The position numbers and the translations under genes are program-made. Below are positions 7,885 to 15,335 of a stretch of DNA of 16,307 nt, in pieces. Source of the DNA: Halieaceae bacterium (GTDB taxonomy: Bacteria; Pseudomonadota; Gammaproteobacteria; Pseudomonadales; Halieaceae); the NCBI GenBank assembly GCA_011524755.1, contig WTJR01000131.1:1-16307 (forward strand). Reading direction: 5' to 3'. Below the pieces are notes generated by a model. It was not told where the DNA came from, did not search any database, and saw only the letters and a program-made list of their open reading frames with translations. Positions within the stretch are counted from its first letter, which is position 1, and each line of letters opens with the position of its first letter.

Positions 7885-8511
7885 ATGAGTGAAGTTGAGG
7901 CAGGTCAAGCAGCCGATGACGGCCGCGCATCAGACCAAACACGACGTCGATTCCTAACTGCCGCAACGTCCGGCATCAGTGCCGTAGGTGTTGTTGGGGT
8001 AGCAGTGCCGTTCATGGCGTCATGGAATCCCTCAGAAAAAGCCAAGGCTGCGGGTGCGCCCGTCAAGGCCGATATCAGCAAGATCGAGCCCGGCCAGATG
8101 GTGGTAGTCGAGTGGCGCGGCAAGCCAGTTTATGTCCTCCGACGAACTCCCGAGCAAATTGCAGGTCTTCCGAGCCTCGACGACAGCCTCAAAGATCCGA
8201 ATTCAGACGGCTCTGACCAGCCCGCTTACATCAGCGGTGCACCTCGATCGCTCAACGAAGAGTATTTGGTCGTTGTGGGTCTGTGCACGCACCTGGGTTG
8301 CGCGCCCAAATTCCGACCAGAAGTCGGTGCGGCGGATCTGGGTGGCGATAGCTGGCTGGGCGGTTTCTTCTGCCCCTGCCATGGTTCTAAGTTTGATTTG
8401 GCCGGACGTGTCTACAAAGGCGTCCCTGCTGCGGACAACCTGATCATTCCGCCTTACTCATTTGAAGGCGATAACGTATTGGTCATTGGCGTTGACACGG
8501 AGGTTGCGTAA
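7885..8511 (+). CDS. petA: Ubiquinol-cytochrome c reductase, Rieske iron-sulfur subunit
   Basis: This is the 2Fe-2S subunit of the cytochrome bc1 complex, which takes the first electron from ubiquinol at the Qo site and passes it to cytochrome c1. The 208 residues carry an N-terminal twin-arginine signal/anchor (TRRRFLT at 19-25, followed by a hydrophobic segment to about residue 46), consistent with Tat export of the folded cluster domain. Cluster ligands are Cys134 and His136 in CTHLGC and Cys163 and His166 in CPCHGS; Cys139 and Cys165 would form the stabilising disulfide. The start has a GGAGAG ribosome binding site. The stop codon is directly followed by the ATG of the cytochrome b-c1 gene, with GGAGG inside the last petA codons. 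Confidence 0.97.
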   Translation: MSEVEAGQAADDGRASDQTRRRFLTAATSGISAVGVVGVAVPFMASWNPSEKAKAAGAPVKADISKIEPGQMVVVEWRGKPVYVLRRTPEQIAGLPSLDDSLKDPNSDGSDQPAYISGAPRSLNEEYLVVVGLCTHLGCAPKFRPEVGAADLGGDSWLGGFFCPCHGSKFDLAGRVYKGVPAADNLIIPPYSFEGDNVLVIGVDTEVA

Positions 8512-10509
8512 ATGGAAAAGGCATTAACAGGACTGGTTTCATGGGTCGACGCGCGTCTTCCGATTACGCGTGCGTGGGACACCCACATGGGCAAGTACTA
8601 CGCGCCCAAGAACTTTAACCTCTGGTACTTCTTTGGGGTTTTCTCACTCCTGGTTTTAGTTAACCAGCTGTTAACTGGCATTTGGTTGACAATGAGTTAC
8701 ACGCCGAGTGCTGAAGAGGCTTTTGCATCGGTCGAGTACATCATGCGTGATGTCGAATACGGCTGGTTGCTGCGGTACATGCACTCTACGGGCGCATCTG
8801 CCTTCTTTATTGTCGTTTACATGCACATGTTCCGAGCAATGATGTACGGCTCTTACCAAAAGCCGAGAGAACTCATCTGGATCTTCGGCATGCTCATCTT
8901 CGTTGTGTTGATGGCTGAAGCATTTGTGGGCTACGTACTTCCATGGGGCCAGATGTCCTACTGGGGCGCGCAGGTCATTATTTCGCTATTTGGCGCAATT
9001 CCGGTCGTAGGTGAAGACATCACAACGTGGATTCGTGGCGACTACCTGTTGTCGGGTATTACGTTGAACCGCTTCTTCGCGCTCCACGTGGTTGCTCTTC
9101 CCATTGTGTTGTTGGCGCTGGTTGTGCTGCACATTCTCGCACTGCACGAAGTGGGTTCTAACAACCCCGATGGTGTTGAGATCAAGAAGCACAAGGACGA
9201 GAACGGCATCCCTCTGGACGGCATCAAGTTCCACCCTTACTACTCTGTCCACGACATTCAGGGTATTGCGGTATTCCTGTTCTTCTTCTGCGGCATCATC
9301 TTCTTCGCGCCTGAGATGGGAGGCTACTTCCTTGAGTTAGCGAACTTTGAAGAAGCGAACGCGCTGAAGACACCGGCACACATTGCACCGGTTTGGTACT
9401 ACACGCCTTACTACTCTGTATTGCGCGCTGTTCCCGATAAGTTCTGGGGCTTTGTGGCATTCGCTGCCTCTGTTGCGATTCCGTTCGCACTGCCGTGGAT
9501 TGACCGAAACCCTGTACGCTCATGGCGGTACCGAGGCATGCTCAATCGCGTCATGCTGCTCGGCTTTGTCATCAGCTTCATCATTCTGGGTGTGCTCGGT
9601 GTTAAGGCGCCAACTGAGAGCCGCACGTTGCTCGCGCAGATTTGTACGATTTACTACTTCGTTTTCTTCCTTGGCATGTACTGGTGGTCAACCTGGGACA
9701 AGACGAAAGAGGTTCCAGATCGCATCACGATGGATGGCGGTATGGGCTTTGGTAAGAATGTGGCCACGCTTGCAGTCGTTGCTGTTCTAACCTGGCTGCC
9801 ACTCAAAGCTGTGGGCGCTGAGTCTGCCTACGACTGTGGCAGCATCCCATGTGACGAGTTTGTGGCTGACGCAAGCGATCAAGCGTCGCTACAGCACGGT
9901 GCGGCGTTGTACGCCAATTACTGCGCTGGATGTCACTCGCTTCAGTACTCCCGTCACAATCGCGTAGCTAAGGATCTAGGTATCCCTGAAGATCTGTACC
10001 GTGAGCACTTGCTGCTAGACCCAGACCAGAAGATTGGGGCGTTGATGGACATCAGCATGGATAAAGATGTTGCCAAAGGATGGTTTGGCGCTGCGCCACC
10101 CGACCTGACACTCATCTCCCGCGCGAAAAAGCCTGAGTACCTCTACACATACCTTCGAACCTTCTACCAGGACGATTCGCGTCCCTATGGCGTGAACAAT
10201 TTGGTGTATCCAAATGTGGGCATGCCACATGTGCTTCTCGAACTTCAGGGATTACCGCAGTGCGTTAACGCTGACGAAGGCCACGCGGATGAAGGTCACT
10301 GTGATTCACTCGAAGTGGCGTCTGCGGGCATTATGACCACGGACCAGTTTGATGATGCAATGTATGACCTGGTGAACTTCCTGGCTTACACTGCGGAGCC
10401 GTTTAAACAGACCCGAATTGAAATGGGTAAAAAGGTCATGTTGTTCCTCGCGATCTTCTTCATTATTGCTTGGGCACTGAACCGCGAATACTGGAAAGAC
10501 GTGCACTAA
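8512..10509 (+). CDS. petBC: Fused cytochrome b / cytochrome c1 of the bc1 complex (FbcH-like)
   Basis: One uninterrupted 665-residue frame encodes two subunits that are separate genes in Pseudomonas. Residues 1-about 408 are cytochrome b: haem ligands His91/His105 and His192/His207, a Qo-site PVWY at 293-296 (the variant I recall for beta/gammaproteobacteria, versus PEWY elsewhere), and about eight membrane segments. Residues 411-436 look like a signal peptide (MGFGKNVATL, hydrophobic core, ending AVGA) with a likely signal peptidase site after Ala436. Residues 437-665 are cytochrome c1: haem site CAGCH at 471-475, probable axial Met571 (NVGMPHV), and a C-terminal membrane anchor at about 641-655. 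The layout matches FbcH of Bradyrhizobium, which is made as one precursor and cleaved; cleavage here is inferred. GGAGG precedes the ATG. Confidence 0.95.
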   Translation: MEKALTGLVSWVDARLPITRAWDTHMGKYYAPKNFNLWYFFGVFSLLVLVNQLLTGIWLTMSYTPSAEEAFASVEYIMRDVEYGWLLRYMHSTGASAFFIVVYMHMFRAMMYGSYQKPRELIWIFGMLIFVVLMAEAFVGYVLPWGQMSYWGAQVIISLFGAIPVVGEDITTWIRGDYLLSGITLNRFFALHVVALPIVLLALVVLHILALHEVGSNNPDGVEIKKHKDENGIPLDGIKFHPYYSVHDIQGIAVFLFFFCGIIFFAPEMGGYFLELANFEEANALKTPAHIAPVWYYTPYYSVLRAVPDKFWGFVAFAASVAIPFALPWIDRNPVRSWRYRGMLNRVMLLGFVISFIILGVLGVKAPTESRTLLAQICTIYYFVFFLGMYWWSTWDKTKEVPDRITMDGGMGFGKNVATLAVVAVLTWLPLKAVGAESAYDCGSIPCDEFVADASDQASLQHGAALYANYCAGCHSLQYSRHNRVAKDLGIPEDLYREHLLLDPDQKIGALMDISMDKDVAKGWFGAAPPDLTLISRAKKPEYLYTYLRTFYQDDSRPYGVNNLVYPNVGMPHVLLELQGLPQCVNADEGHADEGHCDSLEVASAGIMTTDQFDDAMYDLVNFLAYTAEPFKQTRIEMGKKVMLFLAIFFIIAWALNREYWKDVH

Positions 10510-10530
10510 TCCGTCTCGACGGGCATAATT

Positions 10531-10564
10531 AAAAAAGGCGGAGCTTGCTCCGCCTTTGTTTTCT
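10531..10564 (+). terminator. Rho-independent terminator after the petA-petBC operon
   Basis: AAAGGCGGAG (10534-10543) pairs perfectly with CTCCGCCTTT (10548-10557) around a CTTG loop, followed by a T-rich tail TTTGTTTTCT. It lies 21 bases after the petBC stop and 22 bases before the sspA start. The A-run on the 5' side could let it work in both directions. It cleanly separates respiratory and ssp transcription, unless it acts as a leaky attenuator for sspA. Confidence 0.9.
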
Positions 10565-10586
10565 CTCATTCCGCTCGGAGTTATTC

Positions 10587-11240
10587 ATGAAGTTAGCCGA
10601 TGATGCGTCAGGGGCTGTATCAAAACGCTCAGCAATGACCCTCTTTTCTGATAGCACCAGCCACTACAGCCATCGCGTACGCATTGTATTGGCTGAGAAA
10701 GGTGTGTCGGTTGATCTCGTTGAAAGCGAAGACGGTGTGCCAGTGCCCGAGCTGGGTGACCTAAATCCCTACAACACCATGCCTACACTCATTGATCGAG
10801 ACCTGGTCCTCTATGAGTCAAAAGTCATGATGGAGTACTTGGACGAGCGCTTCCCGCATCCGCCGCTGCTGCCTGTTTATCCTGTGGCTCGGGCAGAAAG
10901 CCGGCTCTTTATGTACCGAGTGGAGCGCGACTGGTGCTCACTGGTCGACACGATTCTTCATTCGTCTAAAGGCAGTGATGTTGCCGTTGCTCGCCGCGAT
11001 CTGGGTGACAGTTTGACGGCGCTATCGCCAATCTTTGCCGAGAAGCCTTTCTTTATGAGCGAGGAATTCACGCTCGTAGACTGTTGCATTGCCCCTATTC
11101 TGTGGCGCCTACCTGCGCTGGGTGTGGACATCAAGGCAAGCAAGCAAACCAAGCCCTTGTACGGGTACATGGATAGCCTTTTCGGCAGAGAAGCGTTCCA
11201 GGAAAGCCTGTCGATACAAGAGCGAGAAATGCGCGCTTGA
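10587..11240 (+). CDS. sspA: Stringent starvation protein A (GST-fold, RNA polymerase-associated)
   Basis: SspA is a glutathione S-transferase-fold protein without GST activity that binds RNA polymerase and alters transcription during starvation and acid stress. From the ATG at 10587 the protein has 217 residues. The thioredoxin-like N-domain is recognisable by HYSHRVRIVLAEKGVSVDLV and NPYNTMPTLIDRDLVLYES, and the all-helical C-domain by LVDCCIAPILWRLPALGV. The start at 10587 is chosen because CGGAG lies 6 bases upstream. It adds about 16 residues before the point where Pseudomonas SspA begins, and a second ATG at 10635 would give the shorter protein but has no ribosome binding site. The frame stays open upstream through the terminator, which cannot be coding. 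sspB follows after 16 bases. Confidence 0.94.
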   Translation: MKLADDASGAVSKRSAMTLFSDSTSHYSHRVRIVLAEKGVSVDLVESEDGVPVPELGDLNPYNTMPTLIDRDLVLYESKVMMEYLDERFPHPPLLPVYPVARAESRLFMYRVERDWCSLVDTILHSSKGSDVAVARRDLGDSLTALSPIFAEKPFFMSEEFTLVDCCIAPILWRLPALGVDIKASKQTKPLYGYMDSLFGREAFQESLSIQEREMRA

Positions 11241-11256
11241 ATCAGGGGGGACTCGA

Positions 11257-11652
11257 GTGACGCCAAGTAAACCCTACGTTGTTCGAGCCATCTACGACTG
11301 GATTGTTGATAACAATTGCACCCCGCATGTACTGATCGATGCAGCCGCTGAGGGCGTGGTGGTTCCCGAGGATTATGTCACCGACGGACAAATCGTTTTG
11401 AATGTGTCGCCCACGGCTGTTGTTAGCCTTCATCTAGGTAATGATGCGGTGTCCTTCAGCGGCCGGTTTGGCGGCGTACCACTCGATGTCTTTTTACCTC
11501 TCGACAGCATCTTAGGCATCTACGCACGTGAAAATGGGCAGGGCATGATCTTTGATGACGACGACGAGCTTGGCGATCCCACGCCACCGCCGGATCCGGA
11601 CCCAATTGGTCCAGGCTCTACCCGAAGACCTTCCTTGAAGCTCGTTAAGTAG
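11257..11652 (+). CDS. sspB: ClpXP protease specificity-enhancing factor SspB
   Basis: SspB is a dimeric cytoplasmic adaptor that binds ssrA-tagged proteins and delivers them to ClpXP. The protein has 131 residues from a GTG start, preceded by a strong CAGGGGGGA ribosome binding site. The frame is open further upstream, but that stretch overlaps sspA. The folded substrate-binding domain covers about residues 1-100 (PYVVRAIYDWIVDNNCTPH, DGQIVLNVSPTAV, RFGGVPLDVFLPLDSILGI, YARENGQGMIF). An acidic, proline-rich linker (DDDDELGDPTPPPDPDP) leads to the C-terminal RRPSLKLVK, which matches the XB motif that docks on the ClpX N-domain (RPALRVVK in E. coli). The linker is shorter than in the 165-residue E. 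coli protein. It is convergent with diaA across a 27-base gap. Confidence 0.94.
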   Translation: MTPSKPYVVRAIYDWIVDNNCTPHVLIDAAAEGVVVPEDYVTDGQIVLNVSPTAVVSLHLGNDAVSFSGRFGGVPLDVFLPLDSILGIYARENGQGMIFDDDDELGDPTPPPDPDPIGPGSTRRPSLKLVK

Positions 11653-11679
11653 AAATTCGCTGACGGCAATGCGGCGGGA

Positions 11680-12222
11680 TTATGCGCCGAAGAGATGTGT
11701 CTCTGTCACGCGCGCCATGGTAAGCGCGGTAATGTTCGACAGGCTGTAGCGCATCTGTGCGTCAGACTCCGTAAAGCTCAAGCTCATCGTTGGGCCCTGC
11801 GTTCCGACCCAAAACACCTGAATGTTGCGCTGCTCCGCCGTTACGCTCAATGTGTTTACATCGTCAGGCGTCAGTTGCGACCCCCAAATAACAGCGACGT
11901 CTCCCGGTTGTCCCAAGCTGTTTAACTCTCGTGTTACCCACGATACGCCAGCACCCGCTGGTTCCGCTCGTGTGGCTGTGAGCTCAATGATGGGTAGGGA
12001 TGGCCGTTCTAACCACACCCCGTCACGAATGAGCTGGCAAAAAGACAAGGCGGTCGATGCATCTAAACCTACGCCGACAGAGAAGACCTTTTTTTCTGAC
12101 ACGATGGCATTGGCAAGATGAGCCGCGGCCGTATCGCAGACGTCAGCGATCGCATCCGCAGACAAGCTCAAGTACTCGATATGCTCATGGAACAGTTTTG
12201 CGACGGTGTCAAAATTACTCAT
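11680..12222 (-). CDS. diaA: Divergent DiaA/GmhA-like SIS-domain protein
   Basis: In E. coli DiaA binds DnaA and promotes timely replication initiation; it belongs to the phosphosugar isomerase (SIS) family that includes GmhA. The 180-residue protein sits where diaA does, in the lpoA-yraN-diaA order, and keeps ERPSLPIIELT (72-82) and LGQPGDVAVIW. The sugar-phosphate motifs are lost, however: the usual CGNGGSAGDAQHF is VGVGLDASTALSF (49-61), the ISTSGNS loop is WGSQLTP, and the C-terminal helix lacks the Gln/His seen in RIQEVH. It is also slightly shorter than the roughly 195-residue relatives. Isomerase activity is therefore very unlikely. Identification as DiaA rests on synteny and remaining similarity. 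Its start overlaps the end of yraN by 8 bases, indicating translational coupling. Confidence 0.75.
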   Translation of the reverse strand: MSNFDTVAKLFHEHIEYLSLSADAIADVCDTAAAHLANAIVSEKKVFSVGVGLDASTALSFCQLIRDGVWLERPSLPIIELTATRAEPAGAGVSWVTRELNSLGQPGDVAVIWGSQLTPDDVNTLSVTAEQRNIQVFWVGTQGPTMSLSFTESDAQMRYSLSNITALTMARVTETHLFGA

Positions 12223-12592
12223 AGTTCGGGTGCTCGGCTAAGCCAAAGGCTCCTTTTAGCCACTGCGCGCTTACACTGCCGCGGGGGCCGTCAAAAGCGA
12301 TGATGTCAAACCGACAATATCGATTGCAATAGTCCTCATGCGACGCCAAAAATATTTGTGCCGTCATCAATACCTTCTGCTGCTTGGTGGGAGACACCGA
12401 CGCCAGGGCTGAGCCGAAGTCGGAACGGCTTCGGTATCGCACTTCAATGAATGCCAGCCTGTCGCTATCAAGGGCTATGAGATCGATTTCCCCGAATCGA
12501 CAGGTGTAATTGCGCGCGATAACTGTCGCTCCCCTCGATTCGATCAGCTGGCGAGCGCGCTCCTCCCAATAGGCCCCGCTTGAGTAAGTCAT
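12215..12592 (-). CDS. yraN: YraN / UPF0102 family protein (nuclease-like fold)
   Basis: YraN proteins (UPF0102) have a restriction-endonuclease-like fold, and their role is not well established. From the ATG at 12592 the protein has 125 residues, close to the 131 of E. coli YraN. The family core is clear: a basic helix WEERARQLIESRG, RFGEIDLIALD with the conserved Glu-Asp pair, AFIEVRYRSR, the SVSPTKQQKV helix, and CRFDIIAFDGP near the end. The frame is open to a TTG at 12661, inside the end of lpoA, but that start has no ribosome binding site, so the ATG is preferred although its own GGATGG is weak. It lies between lpoA (34-base gap) and diaA (8-base overlap) in a probable operon. Confidence 0.88.
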   Translation of the reverse strand: MTYSSGAYWEERARQLIESRGATVIARNYTCRFGEIDLIALDSDRLAFIEVRYRSRSDFGSALASVSPTKQQKVLMTAQIFLASHEDYCNRYCRFDIIAFDGPRGSVSAQWLKGAFGLAEHPNYE

Positions 12593-12626
12593 GGGTATAA
12601 ACCATCCATCCGATGGCTTAGTGTCA

Positions 12627-14417
12627 TCAGATGGAGCGGGGGCGTCCTCTGGAAAAAACAACCGATTTTAGTCGGCGACGCACATTACCCTTCGAATCAA
12701 CGCTCAGATCACCTGTTTCACCAAACATAAGGGTGCCTCGAGTTCGGCTTGCCTGGCTAAAGTGGTCTACCAGCCCTGCTGCATCGGCACCCAGGGCATG
12801 AAGAGGGATCGACGTGGTTGTGGATGAACCGAGTGCACTCGGCGGTAGCACAAACTTGATGCCATTCAGGTCGCGATTGGTAATACCCTCATCGGACTCA
12901 AAGACGGATGATGGCGCGAAGACGGGCAGCTTGCCGGCGTAGTGAAAGCGCAGTAGTGGACGAATCTCACGCGCCATTTGTGCAGTGGGTGACAATAGGA
13001 CCACAGAGTCCACGTCCTCGCGTCGTCGTGCCTGCGTGTCTACCGGTGCATCAAAAGCACGCTCAACCTCTTTTATTCTTGCCTCGCTACTGAGCGTCGC
13101 GAGGCTTCGCGCGATGGTTGCGTTATCGGTTTCGTCCGGGGTGGTGAGCGCGGTTTCTCGGAGCGTCCCACCCAATGCACGCCATGAGGCTGAGAACGCC
13201 CCCGTCATGCGACTTCCCCAAGCGCTATCAGGTGCAATAACGAGAGGATTCCGAAGGCCTTCAGCCCACGCTAGGTGCGCAAGTTGCTCGGCTTCGTCCT
13301 CAGGCGCAAGGCTCATACTGAGCATTTGCCATGCTGAATCCGTTTGATACTGCGGCGTGTTTGTCTGTGTACTTCGGTTGAGCGCAAGTACTGGAACCGG
13401 CAGTGCATCTGCAGTTGCCAGCTCGGCGACGCGCTCTTTCGTCAGTGGACCTATGACAAAGTCAGCCCCGGATTCCAGAGCTTGGACATAGGCCGCCATT
13501 CCTGTCACTGCGGCCTCAGTGTCGATCGTGATAATGTCGGGGCGCAGGCTCGCATCTCGGTAATTTGCGAATACGCCCTCCACAATGCCATCTAGCGCGG
13601 TTTGCCCGGCGGCTTTTAGGCGACCACTGAGAGGAAGAAGGACGGCGATGCGGCTGGGCGGCTCACTCTCTAGCCAGGTTTGTAATCCTGAGGGGAGCGA
13701 GAGTGGGTTGAGCCTCATTTGAGGGTTTTCACTCAGCCATTTAAGAACTGCAGGACGTCCCTGACGATAGGCGCGATTCAAGGACAGCCAAGCATGCCAG
13801 TCGCTGCTCGGCTCAGTGCGGCGAAGCTCAGAGGCAAGTCGTTGCTCGGTCGCCGCCGATAACAGATCGAAAATGGTTGAAGAGGTGACAGTTCCCTCGC
13901 CCGGTGCTTGAAGAGCCAATCGGTCAAGAGCCACTTTCGCCGCATCTACTGGCTGACCAGCCTCCCATAGTCTCCGCTGCCGCTCTGCGAGAAGCGCATC
14001 AAACTCTTCATCGTTATCGGGAGTAAGTGCACCGAGCAGTTGGTTGGACTCGTCGATATTGCCTTTCAGCCACAGAAGCTGAGAGCGGATAAAAGCATCG
14101 GTCTTTGGCGAAATGAGCGCTGGCTCTACAGCATCGAGTTCCGTCAGTGCGAAAAGCCATCCGCGCTCCCGAGCTATCTGCTGGTTCCAGGAAACAATTC
14201 GGGCATCAAGCGGGTTAGCCTCATCGTCCGTTTTCTCGACTTTGTCTCGCGAGGGCATGGGGTAGTCGGTCACTGGCTCGCGAGGTTTTGGTGGCGCGGA
14301 TGGTGGTGTGGCGCAGGAAGCGATCAACATGAGCGCCAGTGCCATCAGCACAGATCGATGCAGTAGCGCCAATAAAGTGCGATTATGCGCTGCGCTCGTT
14401 GAATATTTCGATGTCAT
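12627..14417 (-). CDS. lpoA: Outer-membrane lipoprotein LpoA, activator of PBP1A
   Basis: LpoA (LppC/YraM) is an outer-membrane lipoprotein that reaches through the periplasm to stimulate peptidoglycan synthesis by PBP1A. From the ATG at 14417 the protein has 596 residues, near the length of gammaproteobacterial relatives. The signal peptide ends in a lipobox IASC with the lipidated Cys35; the next residue is Ala, which fits outer-membrane sorting. An alpha-helical N-domain with TPR-like character (about 85-280) is followed by a periplasmic-binding-protein-like C-domain starting at RIAVLLPLSGRLKAAGQTAL. The frame is open for 31 further codons upstream, but that stretch overlaps rsmI, and its extra N-terminus would spoil the lipoprotein signal. 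It is divergent from rsmI, with 49 bases between starts, and leads the lpoA-yraN-diaA operon. Confidence 0.91.
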   Translation of the reverse strand: MTSKYSTSAAHNRTLLALLHRSVLMALALMLIASCATPPSAPPKPREPVTDYPMPSRDKVEKTDDEANPLDARIVSWNQQIARERGWLFALTELDAVEPALISPKTDAFIRSQLLWLKGNIDESNQLLGALTPDNDEEFDALLAERQRRLWEAGQPVDAAKVALDRLALQAPGEGTVTSSTIFDLLSAATEQRLASELRRTEPSSDWHAWLSLNRAYRQGRPAVLKWLSENPQMRLNPLSLPSGLQTWLESEPPSRIAVLLPLSGRLKAAGQTALDGIVEGVFANYRDASLRPDIITIDTEAAVTGMAAYVQALESGADFVIGPLTKERVAELATADALPVPVLALNRSTQTNTPQYQTDSAWQMLSMSLAPEDEAEQLAHLAWAEGLRNPLVIAPDSAWGSRMTGAFSASWRALGGTLRETALTTPDETDNATIARSLATLSSEARIKEVERAFDAPVDTQARRREDVDSVVLLSPTAQMAREIRPLLRFHYAGKLPVFAPSSVFESDEGITNRDLNGIKFVLPPSALGSSTTTSIPLHALGADAAGLVDHFSQASRTRGTLMFGETGDLSVDSKGNVRRRLKSVVFSRGRPRSI

Positions 14418-14466
14418 CACAAAAGAGCCGCCGAGTTTCCACTGATTGTACGTAGAGGAGCGTGAA

Positions 14467-15297
14467 TTGAAAGCCGCATTGTATGTTGTGCCCACACCCA
14501 TCGGGAACATCGGTGATATGACACTGCGGTCAGTTGAAGTGCTGCAGGCCGTCGATATGATTGCCGCCGAGGATACGCGGCACTCGCGAACGCTGCTTAA
14601 TCATTACGAGATTACGACGCCTGTTATCAGCTTTCACGAGCACAGCGGTGAAGGTGCAGCTATGGCGCTTGCCCAGCGAATCGTAGAGGGCGAGCGGGTT
14701 GCATTGATTAGTGATGCGGGTACGCCGTTAGTGTCAGATCCCGGCTATCAACTTGTTCGAGCGGTACAAGCGCTGAATATGCCAGTGGTGCCCCTGCCTG
14801 GGCCGTGTGCAGCAATTACGGCGCTTAGCGCAGCAGGCTTGCCGACACACAGCTTTCAGTTTGTCGGATTCTTGCCCTCTAAACAGAATGCCCGTCGCAC
14901 GCGTCTTGATGCGCTGAAGTCCAGCGATTCAACGATCATCCTTTACGAGGCGCCGCATCGGATTCTCGACTTGCTCGATGATGTTGAGGAGGTGTTGGGA
15001 GCACTGCGTGAGGTGTGTATTGCGCGCGAGCTTACGAAAACATTCGAGACCATTCGCCGAGACACCGTGGCCACAATTCGCGACTGGGTCAAAGGCGATA
15101 CCAACCAACAGCGCGGGGAATTTGTTGTAATGATTGCGCCAGATACGCAAAAAGGAGAGGGCGTCAGCGATGAGGCGTCTAACTTACTGCATGTGCTGGC
15201 CGACGAGCTTCCCCCGAGAAAGGCAGCGCAGATAGTAGCGGATCACTATGGTCTGAAGTCGCGAGATCTCTATCAGATTCTGATTAACCGAGAGTAA
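14467..15297 (+). CDS. rsmI: 16S rRNA (cytidine-1402-2'-O)-methyltransferase RsmI
   Basis: RsmI is an S-adenosylmethionine-dependent enzyme of the tetrapyrrole-methylase fold that 2'-O-methylates C1402 of 16S rRNA at the decoding centre. The protein has 276 residues (E. coli 286). Diagnostic segments are LYVVPTPIGNIGDMTLRS at the N-terminus, AAEDTRHSRTLL, ISDAGTPLVSDPGYQLV, PLPGPCAAITALSAAGLP and RELTKTFET. The start is most likely TTG at 14467, because AGGAG lies 6 bases upstream; another TTG at 14446 is in frame but lies ahead of that ribosome binding site. It is divergent from lpoA, as in E. coli and Pseudomonas, and is followed after 43 bases by rnpB. Confidence 0.95.
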   Translation: MKAALYVVPTPIGNIGDMTLRSVEVLQAVDMIAAEDTRHSRTLLNHYEITTPVISFHEHSGEGAAMALAQRIVEGERVALISDAGTPLVSDPGYQLVRAVQALNMPVVPLPGPCAAITALSAAGLPTHSFQFVGFLPSKQNARRTRLDALKSSDSTIILYEAPHRILDLLDDVEEVLGALREVCIARELTKTFETIRRDTVATIRDWVKGDTNQQRGEFVVMIAPDTQKGEGVSDEASNLLHVLADELPPRKAAQIVADHYGLKSRDLYQILINRE

Positions 15298-15306
15298 TTA
15301 GTTGCA

Positions 15307-15335
15307 TTGAGTCAGTGTGCCCTGAGTGCTACGGT
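15307..15335 (+). promoter_or_regulatory. Probable rnpB promoter with extended -10 and GC-rich discriminator
   Basis: TTGAGT (15307-15312) is followed after 17 bases by TACGGT (15330-15335), with TGC directly before it as an extended -10. The predicted start, 6-7 bases further on, falls at about 15341-15342, exactly where helix P1 of the RNase P RNA begins. The CGCCC between the -10 and the start is a GC-rich discriminator, typical of stringently controlled stable-RNA promoters. The -10 hexamer itself is a weak match. Confidence 0.55.

Noticed and set aside
9730..9745. Possible separate petC start at the internal ATG (9742)
   Set aside because: There is no stop codon ending cytochrome b and no convincing ribosome binding site before 9742 (only GGATGGCGG), so a single fused gene is the simpler reading; independent internal initiation is not excluded.
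11089..11256. Upstream extension of the sspB frame
   Set aside because: It overlaps sspA coding sequence, while the GTG at 11257 has a strong ribosome binding site and matches the family N-terminus.
12593..12661. Longer YraN from a TTG start
   Set aside because: It has no ribosome binding site, lies mostly inside the end of lpoA, and family proteins begin near the ATG at 12592.
14418..14510. Longer LpoA N-terminus
   Set aside because: It would overlap rsmI and bury the lipoprotein signal peptide more than 60 residues from the start.
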